Shown here in pieces: positions 34,105 to 42,846 of a stretch of DNA of 64,000 nt. The DNA is from UBA4656 sp002405525. Its GTDB lineage: Bacteria > Pseudomonadota > Gammaproteobacteria > Xanthomonadales > Ahniellaceae. The notes under the pieces were generated by a model. That model saw nothing but the letters and a program-made list of their open reading frames with translations, did not search any database and had not been told where the DNA came from. Position 1 is the stretch's first letter; every line of letters starts with the position of its first letter. The DNA lies in the NCBI GenBank assembly GCA_036723735.1, contig DAIMGT010000002.1, forward strand, positions 1 to 64,000, written 5' to 3'. The translations under genes were made by a program, and so were the position numbers.

Positions 34105-34554
34105 ATGGAACTGATTCTCCTCACCAAGGTGGTCAACCTTGGCAACCTCGGCGACAAGGTCCGGGTCAAGCCGGGCTACGGTCGCAATTTTCTGGTGCCG
34201 CACGGCAAGGCTGTCCCTGCCACCGCCGCCAGCATCGCGGAGTTCGAGAAGCGCCGCGCCGAATACGAGGCCAAGGCGGCCGCCCTGCTGGGCGACGCCG
34301 AGTCTCGCAAGGCCCGACTCGAGAACGCCGTGGTGACGATTCGCGCCAATGCCAGTACGGAAGGCAAGCTCTACGGTTCGGTCAATACCCGAGATGTCGC
34401 CGAAGCTTTCACCGCAGCGGGTCTCCCGCTGGCGAAGAGCGAGGTGCTGCTCGGAGAAGGCCCGATCCGTCGCACGGGCGAGTTCGACGTTCCGGTCCTG
34501 CTGCACGCTGACGTGCAGACGACCGTGAAGGTCGTGGTCGTTCCGGAAGAGTGA
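34105..34554 (+). CDS. rplI: 50S ribosomal protein bL9
   Basis: This 149-residue protein starts with MELILLTKVVNLGNLGDKVR and the RNA-binding N-domain PGYGRNFLVPHGKAV, followed by the long central helix (about residues 41-75) and the C-terminal domain (GKLYGSVNTRDVAEAF, VPVLLHADVQTTVKVVV). bL9 binds at the base of the L1 stalk and limits frameshifting. It is the last gene of the rpsF operon, ended by a strong intrinsic terminator 60 bases downstream. Confidence 0.98.
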   Translation: MELILLTKVVNLGNLGDKVRVKPGYGRNFLVPHGKAVPATAASIAEFEKRRAEYEAKAAALLGDAESRKARLENAVVTIRANASTEGKLYGSVNTRDVAEAFTAAGLPLAKSEVLLGEGPIRRTGEFDVPVLLHADVQTTVKVVVVPEE

Positions 34555-34613
34555 ATTGGCCGAAAAACTCCGCCGGCTTCGTGCGCTGGCGGATGCTGCT
34601 TCCATGGACGTTC

Positions 34614-34645
34614 AGGCCGCCGTCGACCCCGGCGGCCTTTTTTTT
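34614..34645 (+). terminator. Intrinsic terminator after rplI
   Basis: A 9-bp stem (AGGCCGCCG with CGGCGGCCT) around a 7-base loop is followed by eight T residues. It ends the rpsF-rpsR-rplI operon. Confidence 0.92.
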
Positions 34646-34788
34646 GCCTCGCGTCGTCACGCGCCCCGGTGACGTCGCCCGCCGGCGTCGCAGACGCCGA
34701 GATTTCCCCCGGATATCCACAGGCTTGTGCGCAGCGCCGGTGGGCGGCGGGCCGCTAACATCGTCGGTCAATCCGCAGGGCAGTCTCG

Positions 34789-36180
34789 ATGTCCGCCACG
34801 CCGTCCAGCTTCGAGTCCAGCCAGCGCATCCAGCCGCTGCGCGTGCCGCCGCAATCCCTGGAGGCCGAACAGGCGGTCTTGGGCGGCCTGATGCTCGCGC
34901 CCGAGGCATGGGACCGGGTGGCGGACAAGTTGCGGGAGGAGGACTTCCACCGTCGCGACCATCAGTTGATCTTTCGCGCGATCGGTGAACTCGCGCAGCG
35001 CGGGCGTCCGTGCGACGCGGTGACGCTGGGCGAATGGTTCGAGACCAACGGCCTCGCCGAGCAGGTGGGTGGCGCGCGCTACGTGATCGAGCTCGCGAAC
35101 GCCACGCCGAGCGCGGCGAACATCGCCGCCTACGCCGACATCGTGCGCGAGAAGAGCGTGCTGCGGCAGTTGATCGACGCCGGCACGAGGATCGCCGGCG
35201 ACGGCTTCCAGCCGGAGGGTCGCAGCGCACAGGAGATCGTCGAGGCCGCCGAGCAGCGCGTGTTCGCCATCGCGGAGGCCGGCAGTCGCGGCCGCCAGGG
35301 CTTCGTTCCGATGCGGCTGGCGGTGAAGGACGCCTTCGAACAACTGCGTCAGCGCGCCGAGAATCGCAGCGCGGTCACCGGCGTGCCGACCGGTTTCACC
35401 GACCTCGACCACAAGACTGCCGGCCTGCAGGCGGGCGATCTGGTGATCGTCGCCGCGCGTCCATCGATGGGCAAGACGGCGCTGGCGCTGAACATGTGCG
35501 AGTACGCAGCGCTGAAGACCGGCCGCGCGGCAGCCGTGTTCTCGATGGAGATGTCGGCTTCGCAGCTGGCGTTCCGCCTGATTTCATCGCTCGGGCGCAT
35601 CAACCAGCAGCATCTGCGCACCGGTGACCTCGCCGACGAGGAGTGGCCGCGTGTGACCTCGGCGATCACCCTTCTGGCGGACGCGAAGATCTTCATCGAC
35701 GACACGCCCGCGCTGTCTCCGCTGGAACTGCGCGCCAGGGCGCGCCGGCTCAAGCGCGAGCACGATCTTGGCATCATCATGATCGACTACTTGCAGTTGA
35801 TGCAGGTGCCCGGCAACAAGGAGAACCGCGCCACCGAGATCTCCGAAATCTCGCGCAGCCTGAAGGCGCTGGCCAAGGAACTCGGGGTCCCCGTGGTCGC
35901 GCTGTCGCAGTTGAACCGGTCGCTGGAGCAGCGCACCGACAAGCGCCCGGTAATGGCCGACTTGCGCGAGTCCGGCGCCATCGAGCAGGACGCCGATCTG
36001 ATTGTCTTCATCTACCGCGACGAATACTACAACCCCGAATCGGCGGACAAAGGCTTGGCCGAGATCATCATCGGCAAGCAGCGCAACGGCCCCACCGGCA
36101 CGGTCAAGCTGGCTTTCCTCGGCCAGTACACGCGATTCGAGAACTTCGCCGGCGAAACCTACGCCGGGGGATTCGAATGA
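34789..36180 (+). CDS. dnaB: Replicative DNA helicase DnaB
   Basis: This 463-residue hexameric helicase unwinds DNA ahead of the replisome. The N-terminal domain (VPPQSLEAEQAVLGGLML) takes part in the collar and primase contact. The RecA-like C-domain has Walker A (ARPSMGKTALALN), a catalytic Glu in FSMEMSASQLAFR, Walker B (LGIIMIDYLQLM), the LSQLNRSLEQR arginine-finger region and the DLIVFIYRDEYYNP motif. No intein is present. The ATG at 34789 is preceded by CAGTCTCG without a strong ribosome site. The stop overlaps the alr start (ATGA), so helicase and racemase are translationally coupled, an arrangement common in gammaproteobacteria. Confidence 0.97.
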   Translation: MSATPSSFESSQRIQPLRVPPQSLEAEQAVLGGLMLAPEAWDRVADKLREEDFHRRDHQLIFRAIGELAQRGRPCDAVTLGEWFETNGLAEQVGGARYVIELANATPSAANIAAYADIVREKSVLRQLIDAGTRIAGDGFQPEGRSAQEIVEAAEQRVFAIAEAGSRGRQGFVPMRLAVKDAFEQLRQRAENRSAVTGVPTGFTDLDHKTAGLQAGDLVIVAARPSMGKTALALNMCEYAALKTGRAAAVFSMEMSASQLAFRLISSLGRINQQHLRTGDLADEEWPRVTSAITLLADAKIFIDDTPALSPLELRARARRLKREHDLGIIMIDYLQLMQVPGNKENRATEISEISRSLKALAKELGVPVVALSQLNRSLEQRTDKRPVMADLRESGAIEQDADLIVFIYRDEYYNPESADKGLAEIIIGKQRNGPTGTVKLAFLGQYTRFENFAGETYAGGFE

Positions 36181-37277
36181 GCCGCGCCACCCGCGCGACG
36201 ATCCACCTCGCCGCCCTGCGCGAGAACCTGCGCCGCGTCCGCGATCTGGTGCCACGAGCGAAAGTGATGGCGGTGGTGAAGGCCGACGGCTATGGCCACG
36301 GTCTCGAACGCGTGGCGCGCGAACTTTCGGCCGCCGATGCCTTCGGTGTGGCGTCGATCGCGGATGGCCAGCGCATCCGTGCGACCGGTCTGTCGAACCG
36401 CGTGGTGGTGCTGTCCGGGATCGACGAGCCGGACGACCTGGCGCAGATGCGGCGGCTCGAACTCGAATCGGTCGTCCACCATGAATCGCAGCTGGCCTGG
36501 ATCGAGGCTGACGCGCCCCCGCCCGGCGCGCGGCCGCTCCGGGTGTGGCTCAAGGCCGACACTGGGATGCACAGGCTCGGGTTCGCTGGCGATCGCATCG
36601 CGGAGGTGCGCGAACGTCTGCTCGCGCTGCCCGGCGTCGATCCGCGGATCGTGCTGATGACCCACTTTGCCAACTCCGACGTGTTCGACGACCCGATCAG
36701 CATGCTGCAGGTCGATCGTTTCGAGGGGGCGGCGCGCGACCTGCCGGGCGAGCGCTCGCTGGCGAACTCCGCCGCGGTGCTCGGTTTTCCGCGCTCGCAC
36801 GCGGACTGGGTTCGCGTCGGCGGGCTTCTCTACGGCATCTCGGTGGTGGCCGGCCGCAGTGGCGCCGACTTCGGGTTCCATCCGGCGATGACGCTGTCGA
36901 CCCGGCTGATCGCCATCAACCGCGTCGCGCGCGGCGAACGGGTCGGGTACGCAGGCGCCTGGGAGTGCCCGGAGGACATGGACGTCGGTGTGGCGGCGAT
37001 CGGCTACGGCGACGGCTATCCGCGCCACGCTCCGGCGGGGACCCCGGTGTTGCTGCGCGGACGCAATGCGCCGGTGATCGGGCGGGTTTCGATGGATCTG
37101 GTCACGCTCGACCTGCGCGGTCATCCCGACGCCGCGGTCGGTGACGTGGTCCTGTTGTGGGGGCCGGCGCTGCCGGGGGAGCGCGTGGCCGAGTCGGCGG
37201 GCACCATCGGCTACGAATTGGTTTGCGGCATGACGCGGCGGGTCGACTTCATGGAAGACCATACGCCGTTGCGCTGA
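36177..37277 (+). CDS. alr: Alanine racemase
   Basis: This 366-residue PLP enzyme interconverts L- and D-alanine for peptidoglycan. The N-terminal TIM-barrel carries the PLP Lys35 in MAVVKADGYGHG; the phosphate-binding and active-site segments LKADTGMHRLGF, HFANSD and RVGGLLYG follow. The second catalytic Tyr lies in RVGYAGAWECPEDMDVGVAAIGYGDGYPR. The C-terminal beta domain shows VIGRVSMDLVTLDL. The ATG overlaps the dnaB stop codon by three bases. It is followed 13 bp later by a small membrane-protein gene. Confidence 0.96.
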   Translation: MSRATRATIHLAALRENLRRVRDLVPRAKVMAVVKADGYGHGLERVARELSAADAFGVASIADGQRIRATGLSNRVVVLSGIDEPDDLAQMRRLELESVVHHESQLAWIEADAPPPGARPLRVWLKADTGMHRLGFAGDRIAEVRERLLALPGVDPRIVLMTHFANSDVFDDPISMLQVDRFEGAARDLPGERSLANSAAVLGFPRSHADWVRVGGLLYGISVVAGRSGADFGFHPAMTLSTRLIAINRVARGERVGYAGAWECPEDMDVGVAAIGYGDGYPRHAPAGTPVLLRGRNAPVIGRVSMDLVTLDLRGHPDAAVGDVVLLWGPALPGERVAESAGTIGYELVCGMTRRVDFMEDHTPLR

Positions 37278-37290
37278 GGGAGGGCCGGGG

Positions 37291-37629
37291 ATGACGAGGG
37301 TCTACAAGGCGCTGCCCAGCCGTCGCGACTTCACGCGGCGGGTCCTTCGCGCTGTGGCGTTCGGTGTGGTGCTGATCGTTGCTTCGCTGGTGTTCGGCAT
37401 GCTGGGCTACAGGGTCTTCGAGGGCATGTCGTGGATCGACGCCTTCGTCAACGCGGCGATGATCCTGTCCGGGATGGGTCCGCTGCAGCCGCTGGCCACG
37501 CCGGCCGGGAAGCTGTTCGCGGGGGTCTATGCCATCTACAGTGGTCTGGCCCTGCTCAGCATCGCCGGAATCGTGTTTGCGCCGGTGGTGCACCGGTTCC
37601 TGCACCGATTCCACCTCGAGAACGACTGA
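37291..37629 (+). CDS. Small membrane protein resembling a two-helix potassium-channel pore without the selectivity filter
   Basis: This 112-residue protein has a basic N-terminus, a first membrane helix (AVAFGVVLIVASLVFGMLGY, about 22-41), a re-entrant-like segment (WIDAFVNAAMILSGMGPLQP) and a last helix (LFAGVYAIYSGLALLSIAGI, about 74-93). The order matches an Ion_trans_2 pore module, down to a PLATPAGKLFAG stretch like the one after the filter in potassium channels. However, the TVGYGD filter is replaced by LSGMGP. Selective potassium conduction is therefore unlikely; the real role is unknown. It lies between alr and radA with gaps of 13 bp and 1 bp, so it is probably part of that operon. 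Confidence 0.7.
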   Translation: MTRVYKALPSRRDFTRRVLRAVAFGVVLIVASLVFGMLGYRVFEGMSWIDAFVNAAMILSGMGPLQPLATPAGKLFAGVYAIYSGLALLSIAGIVFAPVVHRFLHRFHLEND

Positions 37630-37630
37630 G

Positions 37631-39001
37631 ATGGCCAAGCCGAGGACCGCGTTCGTATGCTCCGAATGCGGCGGCACTTCGAGCAAGTGGCAGGGGCAGT
37701 GCCCGGATTGCGGTGTGTGGAACACGATGTCGGAGATCCGGATCGATCCGGTGCGAGCCGCGCCGACGCCGGCGCGGGGCGCTTGGGCGGGCGTAGCGGC
37801 CGGCGCGCCGCAGGTCACCGCGCTGACCGAGGCGGTGGGCGCGAGGGAGGCCCGCAGACCGACCGGTATCGGCGAGCTCGACCGCGTGCTTGGCGGCGGG
37901 CTGGTGCCCGGATCGGTGGTGCTGGTGGGTGGCGATCCGGGGATCGGAAAATCCACCCTGCTGCTGCAGGCCGTGGCCGCCGCGCGCGGCAGCCAGCGCA
38001 GCCTGTACGTCAGCGGCGAGGAGAGCCTCGCTCAGATCGCGAACCGGGCGCAGCGGCTCGGTTTGCCGTTGGAGGGCATCGAGGGACTGGCCGAGACCTG
38101 CGTCGAGCGGATCGCCGGTCAGGTCGCGGAGCATCGGCCCGACCTGCTGGTCATCGACTCGATCCAGACCCTGTGGTCGGAGCTGCTGACCGCCGCACCG
38201 GGGTCGGTCAGCCAGGTGCGCGAATGTGCCGCGCGCCTGGTGCGAATGGCCAAGGAATCCGCCACAACCGTGTTCCTGGTCGGGCACGTGACCAAGGAGG
38301 GCGGGATCGCCGGCCCGCGCGTTCTCGAACACATGGTCGACGCGGTGCTCTACTTCGAGGGCGAGGTGGGCAGCCGGTACCGGGTCCTGCGCGCGTTCAA
38401 GAACCGTTTCGGCGCGGTCAACGAAATGGGCGTGTTCGCGATGGGCGAGCGAGGCCTGCGCGAGGTGCCCAATCCATCGGCGATCTTCCTGTCCGCGCAC
38501 GGCGAGCCGGCGCCGGGCAGTGCGATCATGGTGACGCGCGAAGGAACCCGGCCGCTGCTGGTCGAGGTGCAGGCGCTGGTGGACGCCTCGCCGCTGGCCA
38601 ACCCGCGGCGCGTGGCGCTGGGGCTGGAGCAGAATCGGCTGGCGATGCTGCTCGCCGTGCTGCATCGCCACGGCGGGGTTGCGGCCTACGATCAGGACGT
38701 GTTCGTCAACGTGGTCGGCGGCCTGCGCGTGCAGGAAACGGCGGCCGACCTCGCGGTGCTGCTGGCCGTGCTGTCGTCGTTCCGAAACCGTCCGCTGTCA
38801 CGCAAGCTGGTGGCCTTCGGCGAGGTCGGGTTGTCGGGCGAGTTGCGCCCGGTGCCGAACGGCGAGGAGCGGGTCCGCGAGGCGGCGAACCACGGATTCG
38901 ACAGAATCGTGTTGCCGCGGGGCAACGCACCGAAGAAGTCTCCCGGCGGCGTGGAGATCGTGGCCTGCGACCGGCTGTCAGAGGCGATCGCCGCACTGTA
39001 G
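37631..39001 (+). CDS. radA: DNA repair protein RadA (Sms)
   Basis: This 456-residue protein has an N-terminal zinc ribbon (CSECGG and CPDCGVWNT), a RecA-like ATPase with Walker A (GGDPGIGKSTLLLQ), the RadA-specific KNRFGAVNEMGVF motif, and a C-terminal Lon-protease-like domain without an active-site Ser-Lys dyad (LVEVQALVDAS, VNVVGGLRVQETAADLA, VGLSGELRPV). It helps process recombination intermediates and drives branch migration. Its start is 1 bp past the stop of the small pore-like gene, suggesting coupling. The gene ends convergent with the PilZ gene, 51 bp away. Confidence 0.96.
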   Translation: MAKPRTAFVCSECGGTSSKWQGQCPDCGVWNTMSEIRIDPVRAAPTPARGAWAGVAAGAPQVTALTEAVGAREARRPTGIGELDRVLGGGLVPGSVVLVGGDPGIGKSTLLLQAVAAARGSQRSLYVSGEESLAQIANRAQRLGLPLEGIEGLAETCVERIAGQVAEHRPDLLVIDSIQTLWSELLTAAPGSVSQVRECAARLVRMAKESATTVFLVGHVTKEGGIAGPRVLEHMVDAVLYFEGEVGSRYRVLRAFKNRFGAVNEMGVFAMGERGLREVPNPSAIFLSAHGEPAPGSAIMVTREGTRPLLVEVQALVDASPLANPRRVALGLEQNRLAMLLAVLHRHGGVAAYDQDVFVNVVGGLRVQETAADLAVLLAVLSSFRNRPLSRKLVAFGEVGLSGELRPVPNGEERVREAANHGFDRIVLPRGNAPKKSPGGVEIVACDRLSEAIAAL

Positions 39002-39052
39002 GCCAGCGCGGTCCGCGCCGTGGCCGGCGCGCGACTTGCCCCCGATGACCGT

Positions 39053-39520
39053 TCAGCCCGGCCCGGGCAAGGCACTGCGCGGCGCCAGCGCGCCGAGTTC
39101 GCGTGCGGTGGCCTCGGCATCGCCGAGGTTGAGGTCGATCAACCGCTTGAGACGCACGAAGGAATCGAGATCGATGCGTCCGAACCGGTAGCCGACGAAG
39201 CGCGCGCCGGCGTGGGCGACGACCGCGCTGACGCTGATGATCAGGCCGCTTGCGACCCGCACTTCGAGCCGTTGGGTGCGGCCGGTGTGGCCCTCCCAGC
39301 CATCCGGTCGCTCGACCAGCGCGCCGTGCAGCGACAGGTCGCGAAGGCGGGTGTTCCACATGGCGCTTTCCGAGTACAGGCGCAAGTCGCCGTCGAAGCG
39401 GATTCGACGGAATTCTCTGCGCTCCGCGGATTGCGCTTCGGCAAGCACTGGGTGCACGACCTCTCCGGAGACCGGAGCGTAGCAGAAAGCGCCGCCGACA
39501 AGCCGCGCAGCCGCCGGCAA
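39053..39520 (-). CDS. PilZ-domain protein (probable cyclic-di-GMP receptor)
   Basis: This 155-residue protein has a PilZ domain at about 30-130. The arginine switch RREFRR near residue 33 and the second motif DLSLHGALVE (D/NxSxxG) are both present, so cyclic-di-GMP binding is likely. Single-domain PilZ proteins in this group affect pili, motility or surface growth; no cyclase or pilus gene is adjacent to point to the partner. The frame has a single ATG start at 39520, giving a 30-residue N-terminal extension that contains no clear signal peptide. It lies 25 bp downstream of the CcsA-like membrane protein on the same strand. Confidence 0.85.
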   Translation of the reverse strand: MPAAARLVGGAFCYAPVSGEVVHPVLAEAQSAERREFRRIRFDGDLRLYSESAMWNTRLRDLSLHGALVERPDGWEGHTGRTQRLEVRVASGLIISVSAVVAHAGARFVGYRFGRIDLDSFVRLKRLIDLNLGDAEATARELGALAPRSALPGPG

Positions 39521-39545
39521 GTCCGGGGCTGGCGCCGCAGGTCGA

Positions 39546-40355
39546 TCAGGGTCGCTGCAGCACGATCTCGAGCACGAACTTGGTGCCCACGAAGGCCAGC
39601 AGGAGAAGCAGCATCCCGGCCAGTGTCATGCGCGCTGCGCGCCGGCCGCGCCAGCCCCAGCGCCAGCGCCCGAACAGCAAGGTCCCGAACACCAGCCAGG
39701 CGGCGATCGAAAGGGCGGTCTTGTGCGCCAGCGACTGGGCGAACAGGTCCTCGACAAACAGTGCGCCCGTGACCAGGGTCAGGCTCAGCCCGACGAACCC
39801 CGCGGCGATCAACTGGAACAGCAGCCCCTCGACCAGGGTCAGCGGCGGGAAGACGCGCAGCAGTCCGGTCAGCCGGCGCTGACGCAGGGCGCTCTCCTGC
39901 AGGGCGAGCATGCCGGCGCCCAGCGCGGCGATGGACAGCGCGGCGTAGGACAGCAGTGCCACCACCACGTGCAGGCGGATCTGCCAGGAGGTCGCCGAAC
40001 CACTGGGGACCGCATGGCCCAAGGCGTGATCGGTCACCAGCATGAAGGCCGCGATCGGGAACGCGATCGCGCCGACGGTCTCCACCGGACGTAGCCACGC
40101 CACCGCCACGGTGACCGCTGCCATGCCGAGGCCGACCAGCGACAGAGCGGCGAAGAAGGTCAGGTCGAAGCCGCCGATCGCGCGGTTGGTCGCCCAGTGG
40201 TACGCGAAGTGCAGAAACACGGCAAGCAGCGCGAATGCGAGCGGCGTCCGCCGCCCGCCCGGCTGGTACTCGTCTCCGCGCAGGCGGCTGGCGAGCATGG
40301 CGGTCGAAACCGCGTACAGCAGGCCCGAGGCCCAGGTCAGGTATCCAACGCCCAT
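39546..40355 (-). CDS. CcsA/YpjD-like cytochrome c assembly-type membrane protein
   Basis: This 269-residue inner-membrane protein has eight hydrophobic helices. It shows the family pattern of the cytochrome c assembly domain: HFAYHWATNRAI early, WQIRLHVVVALLSYAALSIAAL in the middle and a late AHKTALSIAAWLVFGTLLFGR. It lacks the WWD heme-handling motif in a recognisable form, so it fits the YpjD group, divergent from ffh in many gammaproteobacteria, whose role is not settled. The ATG at 40355 is 91 bp from the ffh start across a divergent promoter region. Confidence 0.82.
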   Translation of the reverse strand: MGVGYLTWASGLLYAVSTAMLASRLRGDEYQPGGRRTPLAFALLAVFLHFAYHWATNRAIGGFDLTFFAALSLVGLGMAAVTVAVAWLRPVETVGAIAFPIAAFMLVTDHALGHAVPSGSATSWQIRLHVVVALLSYAALSIAALGAGMLALQESALRQRRLTGLLRVFPPLTLVEGLLFQLIAAGFVGLSLTLVTGALFVEDLFAQSLAHKTALSIAAWLVFGTLLFGRWRWGWRGRRAARMTLAGMLLLLLAFVGTKFVLEIVLQRP

Positions 40356-40411
40356 GCTGGCAGTGTCGCACACGTCGGGGCGCACGGGCCGCCTGTGGGC
40401 GCGCAACCGCC

Positions 40412-40417
40412 TATACT
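40412..40417 (+). promoter_or_regulatory. Candidate -10 element (TATACT) for ffh
   Basis: TATACT lies 30 bases before the ffh start in the divergent gap with the CcsA-like gene. No convincing -35 hexamer is seen at 16-18 bases upstream. Confidence 0.45.
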
Positions 40418-40446
40418 CGGGGTCCCGTCGATTCCGACCCCCGCCC

Positions 40447-41814
40447 ATGTTCGAGTCCCTGACCCAACGCCTTGCTGCCACCGTCGACAAGCTGCGCGGT
40501 CGCGCGCGCCTGACCGACGAGAATATCCGCGAGGCACTGCGAGAGGTGCGCGTCGCCCTGCTCGAGGCCGATGTCGCACTGCCGGTGGTGCAGGCGCTGG
40601 TCGAGCGGGTGAAGGCGCGGGCGGTAGGCCAGGAGGTGTTGCGCAGCCTCACCCCCGGCCAGGCGCTGGTAAAGGTCGTTCGCGACGAACTCGCGGCCGT
40701 GATGGGCTCGCAGAACGCCGATCTCGACCTCGCTACCCAGCCGCCGGCGGTGATCCTGATGGCCGGCCTGCAGGGTGCGGGCAAGACCACCACCGTGGCC
40801 AAGCTGGCGCGATTCCTCGCCGAGCGCAAGCGCAAGAAGGTGATGGTGGTCAGCGCCGACGTCTACCGTCCGGCAGCGATCGACCAGCTCGAGACGCTCG
40901 CCACCCAGGTCGGCTGTCTGTTTAATCCGTCGACCGGCGCGCAGGACCCCGTCGAGATCGCGCGCGGCGCGCTCGACGCCGCGCGCAAGTCCTACGTCGA
41001 CGTGCTGATCGTCGATACCGCCGGTCGGCTGGCGGTCGACGCGGCGATGATGGACGAGATCGCGCGCATGCACGCCGCGCTTACGCCGATCGAGACCCTG
41101 TTCGTGGTCGACGCGATGACCGGCCAGGACGCGGCGGCGACCGCCAAGGCCTTCGCGGCCGCGGTGCCGCTGACCGGCGTGGTGCTGACCAAGACCGACG
41201 GCGATGCGCGCGGTGGCGCGGCGCTGTCGGTGCGCTACGTCACCGGCCGGCCGATCAAGTTCGTAGGCGCCGGCGAGAAGACCGACGCGCTGGAGCCCTT
41301 CCATCCCGACCGCGCCGCCCAGCGGATCCTCGGCATGGGCGACGTGCTGTCGCTGGTCGAGGACGTGCAGCGGAAGGTCGACGCCGAAAAGGCGCAGAAG
41401 CTCGCCGAGAAGGTCGCGAGGGGCAAGCGCTTCGACCTCAACGACATGCGCGATCAGCTGGAGCAGATGCTTGCCATGGGCGGTATGGCGGGACTGCTCG
41501 ACAAGCTGCCGGGGATGGGATCGGTCCCGCAGCACGTGAAGGAACGGGCCAACGACCGCGAGGTCAAGCGAATGGTCGCCATCATCCAGTCGATGACCAG
41601 GAAGGAGCGGCGCCACCCGGACTTGCTCAACGGCTCGCGAAGGGCGCGCATCGCGCGTGGCTCGGGCACCCAGGCGGCCGACGTCAACCGCCTCATGAAG
41701 CAGTTCATGCAGATGGAAAAAATGATGTCGAAGCTGGGTTCTGGCGGCATGAAGGGGCTGCTGCGGCAGATGGGCGGCATGCTTCGCCCCGGGGGCGGTC
41801 CGTTCCCCCGTTGA
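40447..41814 (+). CDS. ffh: Signal recognition particle protein Ffh
   Basis: This 455-residue SRP GTPase binds 4.5S RNA and signal sequences of inner-membrane proteins. The N domain covers about 1-90 (RLTDENIREALREVRVALLEADVAL). The G domain has G1 GLQGAGKTTTVAKLA, ADVYRPAAIDQL, G3 VDTAGRL and G4 TKTDGDARGGAAL. The Met-rich M domain (about 295-455) has many Met residues (MLAMGGMAGLLDKLPGMG, MQMEKMMSKLG) and the RNA-binding SRRARIARGSG. It is followed by the rpsP operon 262 bp downstream. The ATG at 40447 gives the standard family start. Confidence 0.97.
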   Translation: MFESLTQRLAATVDKLRGRARLTDENIREALREVRVALLEADVALPVVQALVERVKARAVGQEVLRSLTPGQALVKVVRDELAAVMGSQNADLDLATQPPAVILMAGLQGAGKTTTVAKLARFLAERKRKKVMVVSADVYRPAAIDQLETLATQVGCLFNPSTGAQDPVEIARGALDAARKSYVDVLIVDTAGRLAVDAAMMDEIARMHAALTPIETLFVVDAMTGQDAAATAKAFAAAVPLTGVVLTKTDGDARGGAALSVRYVTGRPIKFVGAGEKTDALEPFHPDRAAQRILGMGDVLSLVEDVQRKVDAEKAQKLAEKVARGKRFDLNDMRDQLEQMLAMGGMAGLLDKLPGMGSVPQHVKERANDREVKRMVAIIQSMTRKERRHPDLLNGSRRARIARGSGTQAADVNRLMKQFMQMEKMMSKLGSGGMKGLLRQMGGMLRPGGGPFPR

Positions 41815-42076
41815 GCGGGTCCTGGTCAGCGGACTCGCTGGCATGCTTGCCCGCGCCCGCAGCGTCGGAGGCCAGTCGGGGACGTCCAGCCCGCCGCAGC
41901 GACATCAGGCGCGAAACCGCCGCTCCGGTTCGGCGTCGCAGGCCGTGGGCCTTCGCACGTTCCCGCCCAACTGGATTTTTCGAGTGCCGCTCGCTAGGAT
42001 ATCGGCCCCTTGCGTCCGCCCGCGCCTTTGATGTGCGGGGCGGGTCCATCCGTACACCGGCACCGAGAGCAGCATC

Positions 42077-42331
42077 ATGGTGAAGATTCGTCTGTCCCGC
42101 AGCGGCGCCAAAGGCCGTCCGTTCTATCACATCGTGGTCGCCGACGAGCGTTACCCTCGGGACGGTCGCAGCATCGAGCGGCTCGGGTTCTTCAACCCGA
42201 TCGCGGCCGGCAAGGACGTCAGGCTCCAGCTCGACACGGCGAAGGCGGCCGAATGGATCAGCAAGGGCGCGCAGCCGACCGAGCGCGTGCGCCAGCTGAT
42301 CAAGCAGGCGTCCAAGCCGGCTGCGGCCTGA
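42077..42331 (+). CDS. rpsP: 30S ribosomal protein bS16
   Basis: This 84-residue protein opens MVKIRLSRSGAKGRPFYHIV, with RDGRSIERLGFFNPIA and the end region EWISKGAQPTERVRQLIKQA, all typical of bS16. It binds 16S rRNA early in 30S assembly. It heads rpsP-rimM-trmD-rplS, with rimM starting 10 bp after its stop. A weak promoter-like pair (TGGATT and TAGGAT at 41972-42000, 17-base spacer) lies about 80 bases upstream; the rest of the 262-bp gap after ffh holds no credible gene. Confidence 0.98.
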   Translation: MVKIRLSRSGAKGRPFYHIVVADERYPRDGRSIERLGFFNPIAAGKDVRLQLDTAKAAEWISKGAQPTERVRQLIKQASKPAAA

Positions 42332-42341
42332 TTCCGCGACG

Positions 42342-42845
42342 GTGGACGACCGGCAGGTTCTGCTCGGCAGGATCGTCGGCGTCTTCGGTGTCGACGGCTG
42401 GATGAAGCTGCACTCGTTCACCGAGCCGCGGGAAAACATCTTCCGCTACCGGCCTTGGGCGCTGCGCGGACCCGCCGGAGAAACGTCGGTGGCGCGTCCG
42501 CAGGGCAGGGCGCAGGGGAAGGGGGTGGTGGCGCGCCTCGATGGAGTCGAGAGCCGCGACGCTGCCGCGGCGCTGGTCGGCGCCGAGATCTGGGTGCCCC
42601 GCGCGACGCTGCCGAAGCCTCGCAAGGGGGAGTGGTACTGGGCGGACCTGGAGGGACTCGGGGTGCGCACGGTGGAAGGCGTCGATCTCGGACATGTTTC
42701 GCACCTGTTCGCGACCGGGGCCAACGACGTGATGGTGGTGCAGGGCGAGCGCGAGCGGCTGATCCCTTTCGTTCCCGGCCTGCAGGTGGTCAAAGTGGAT
42801 CCGGATGCGGGTCTGATCGAGGTCGACTGGGATCCGGCGTTCTGA
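42342..42845 (+). CDS. rimM: Ribosome maturation factor RimM
   Basis: This 167-residue protein matures the 30S head and 3' 16S domain together with uS19. The N-terminal beta-barrel domain shows LLGRIVGVFGVDGWMKLHSF and a C-terminal PRC-barrel domain shows GEWYWADLEGLGVRTVEGV and LIPFVPGLQVVKVD. The start is GTG 42342, since no ATG precedes the conserved region. Gaps of 10 bp to rpsP and 1 bp to trmD place it firmly in the operon. Confidence 0.96.
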   Translation: MDDRQVLLGRIVGVFGVDGWMKLHSFTEPRENIFRYRPWALRGPAGETSVARPQGRAQGKGVVARLDGVESRDAAAALVGAEIWVPRATLPKPRKGEWYWADLEGLGVRTVEGVDLGHVSHLFATGANDVMVVQGERERLIPFVPGLQVVKVDPDAGLIEVDWDPAF

Positions 42846-42846
42846 C

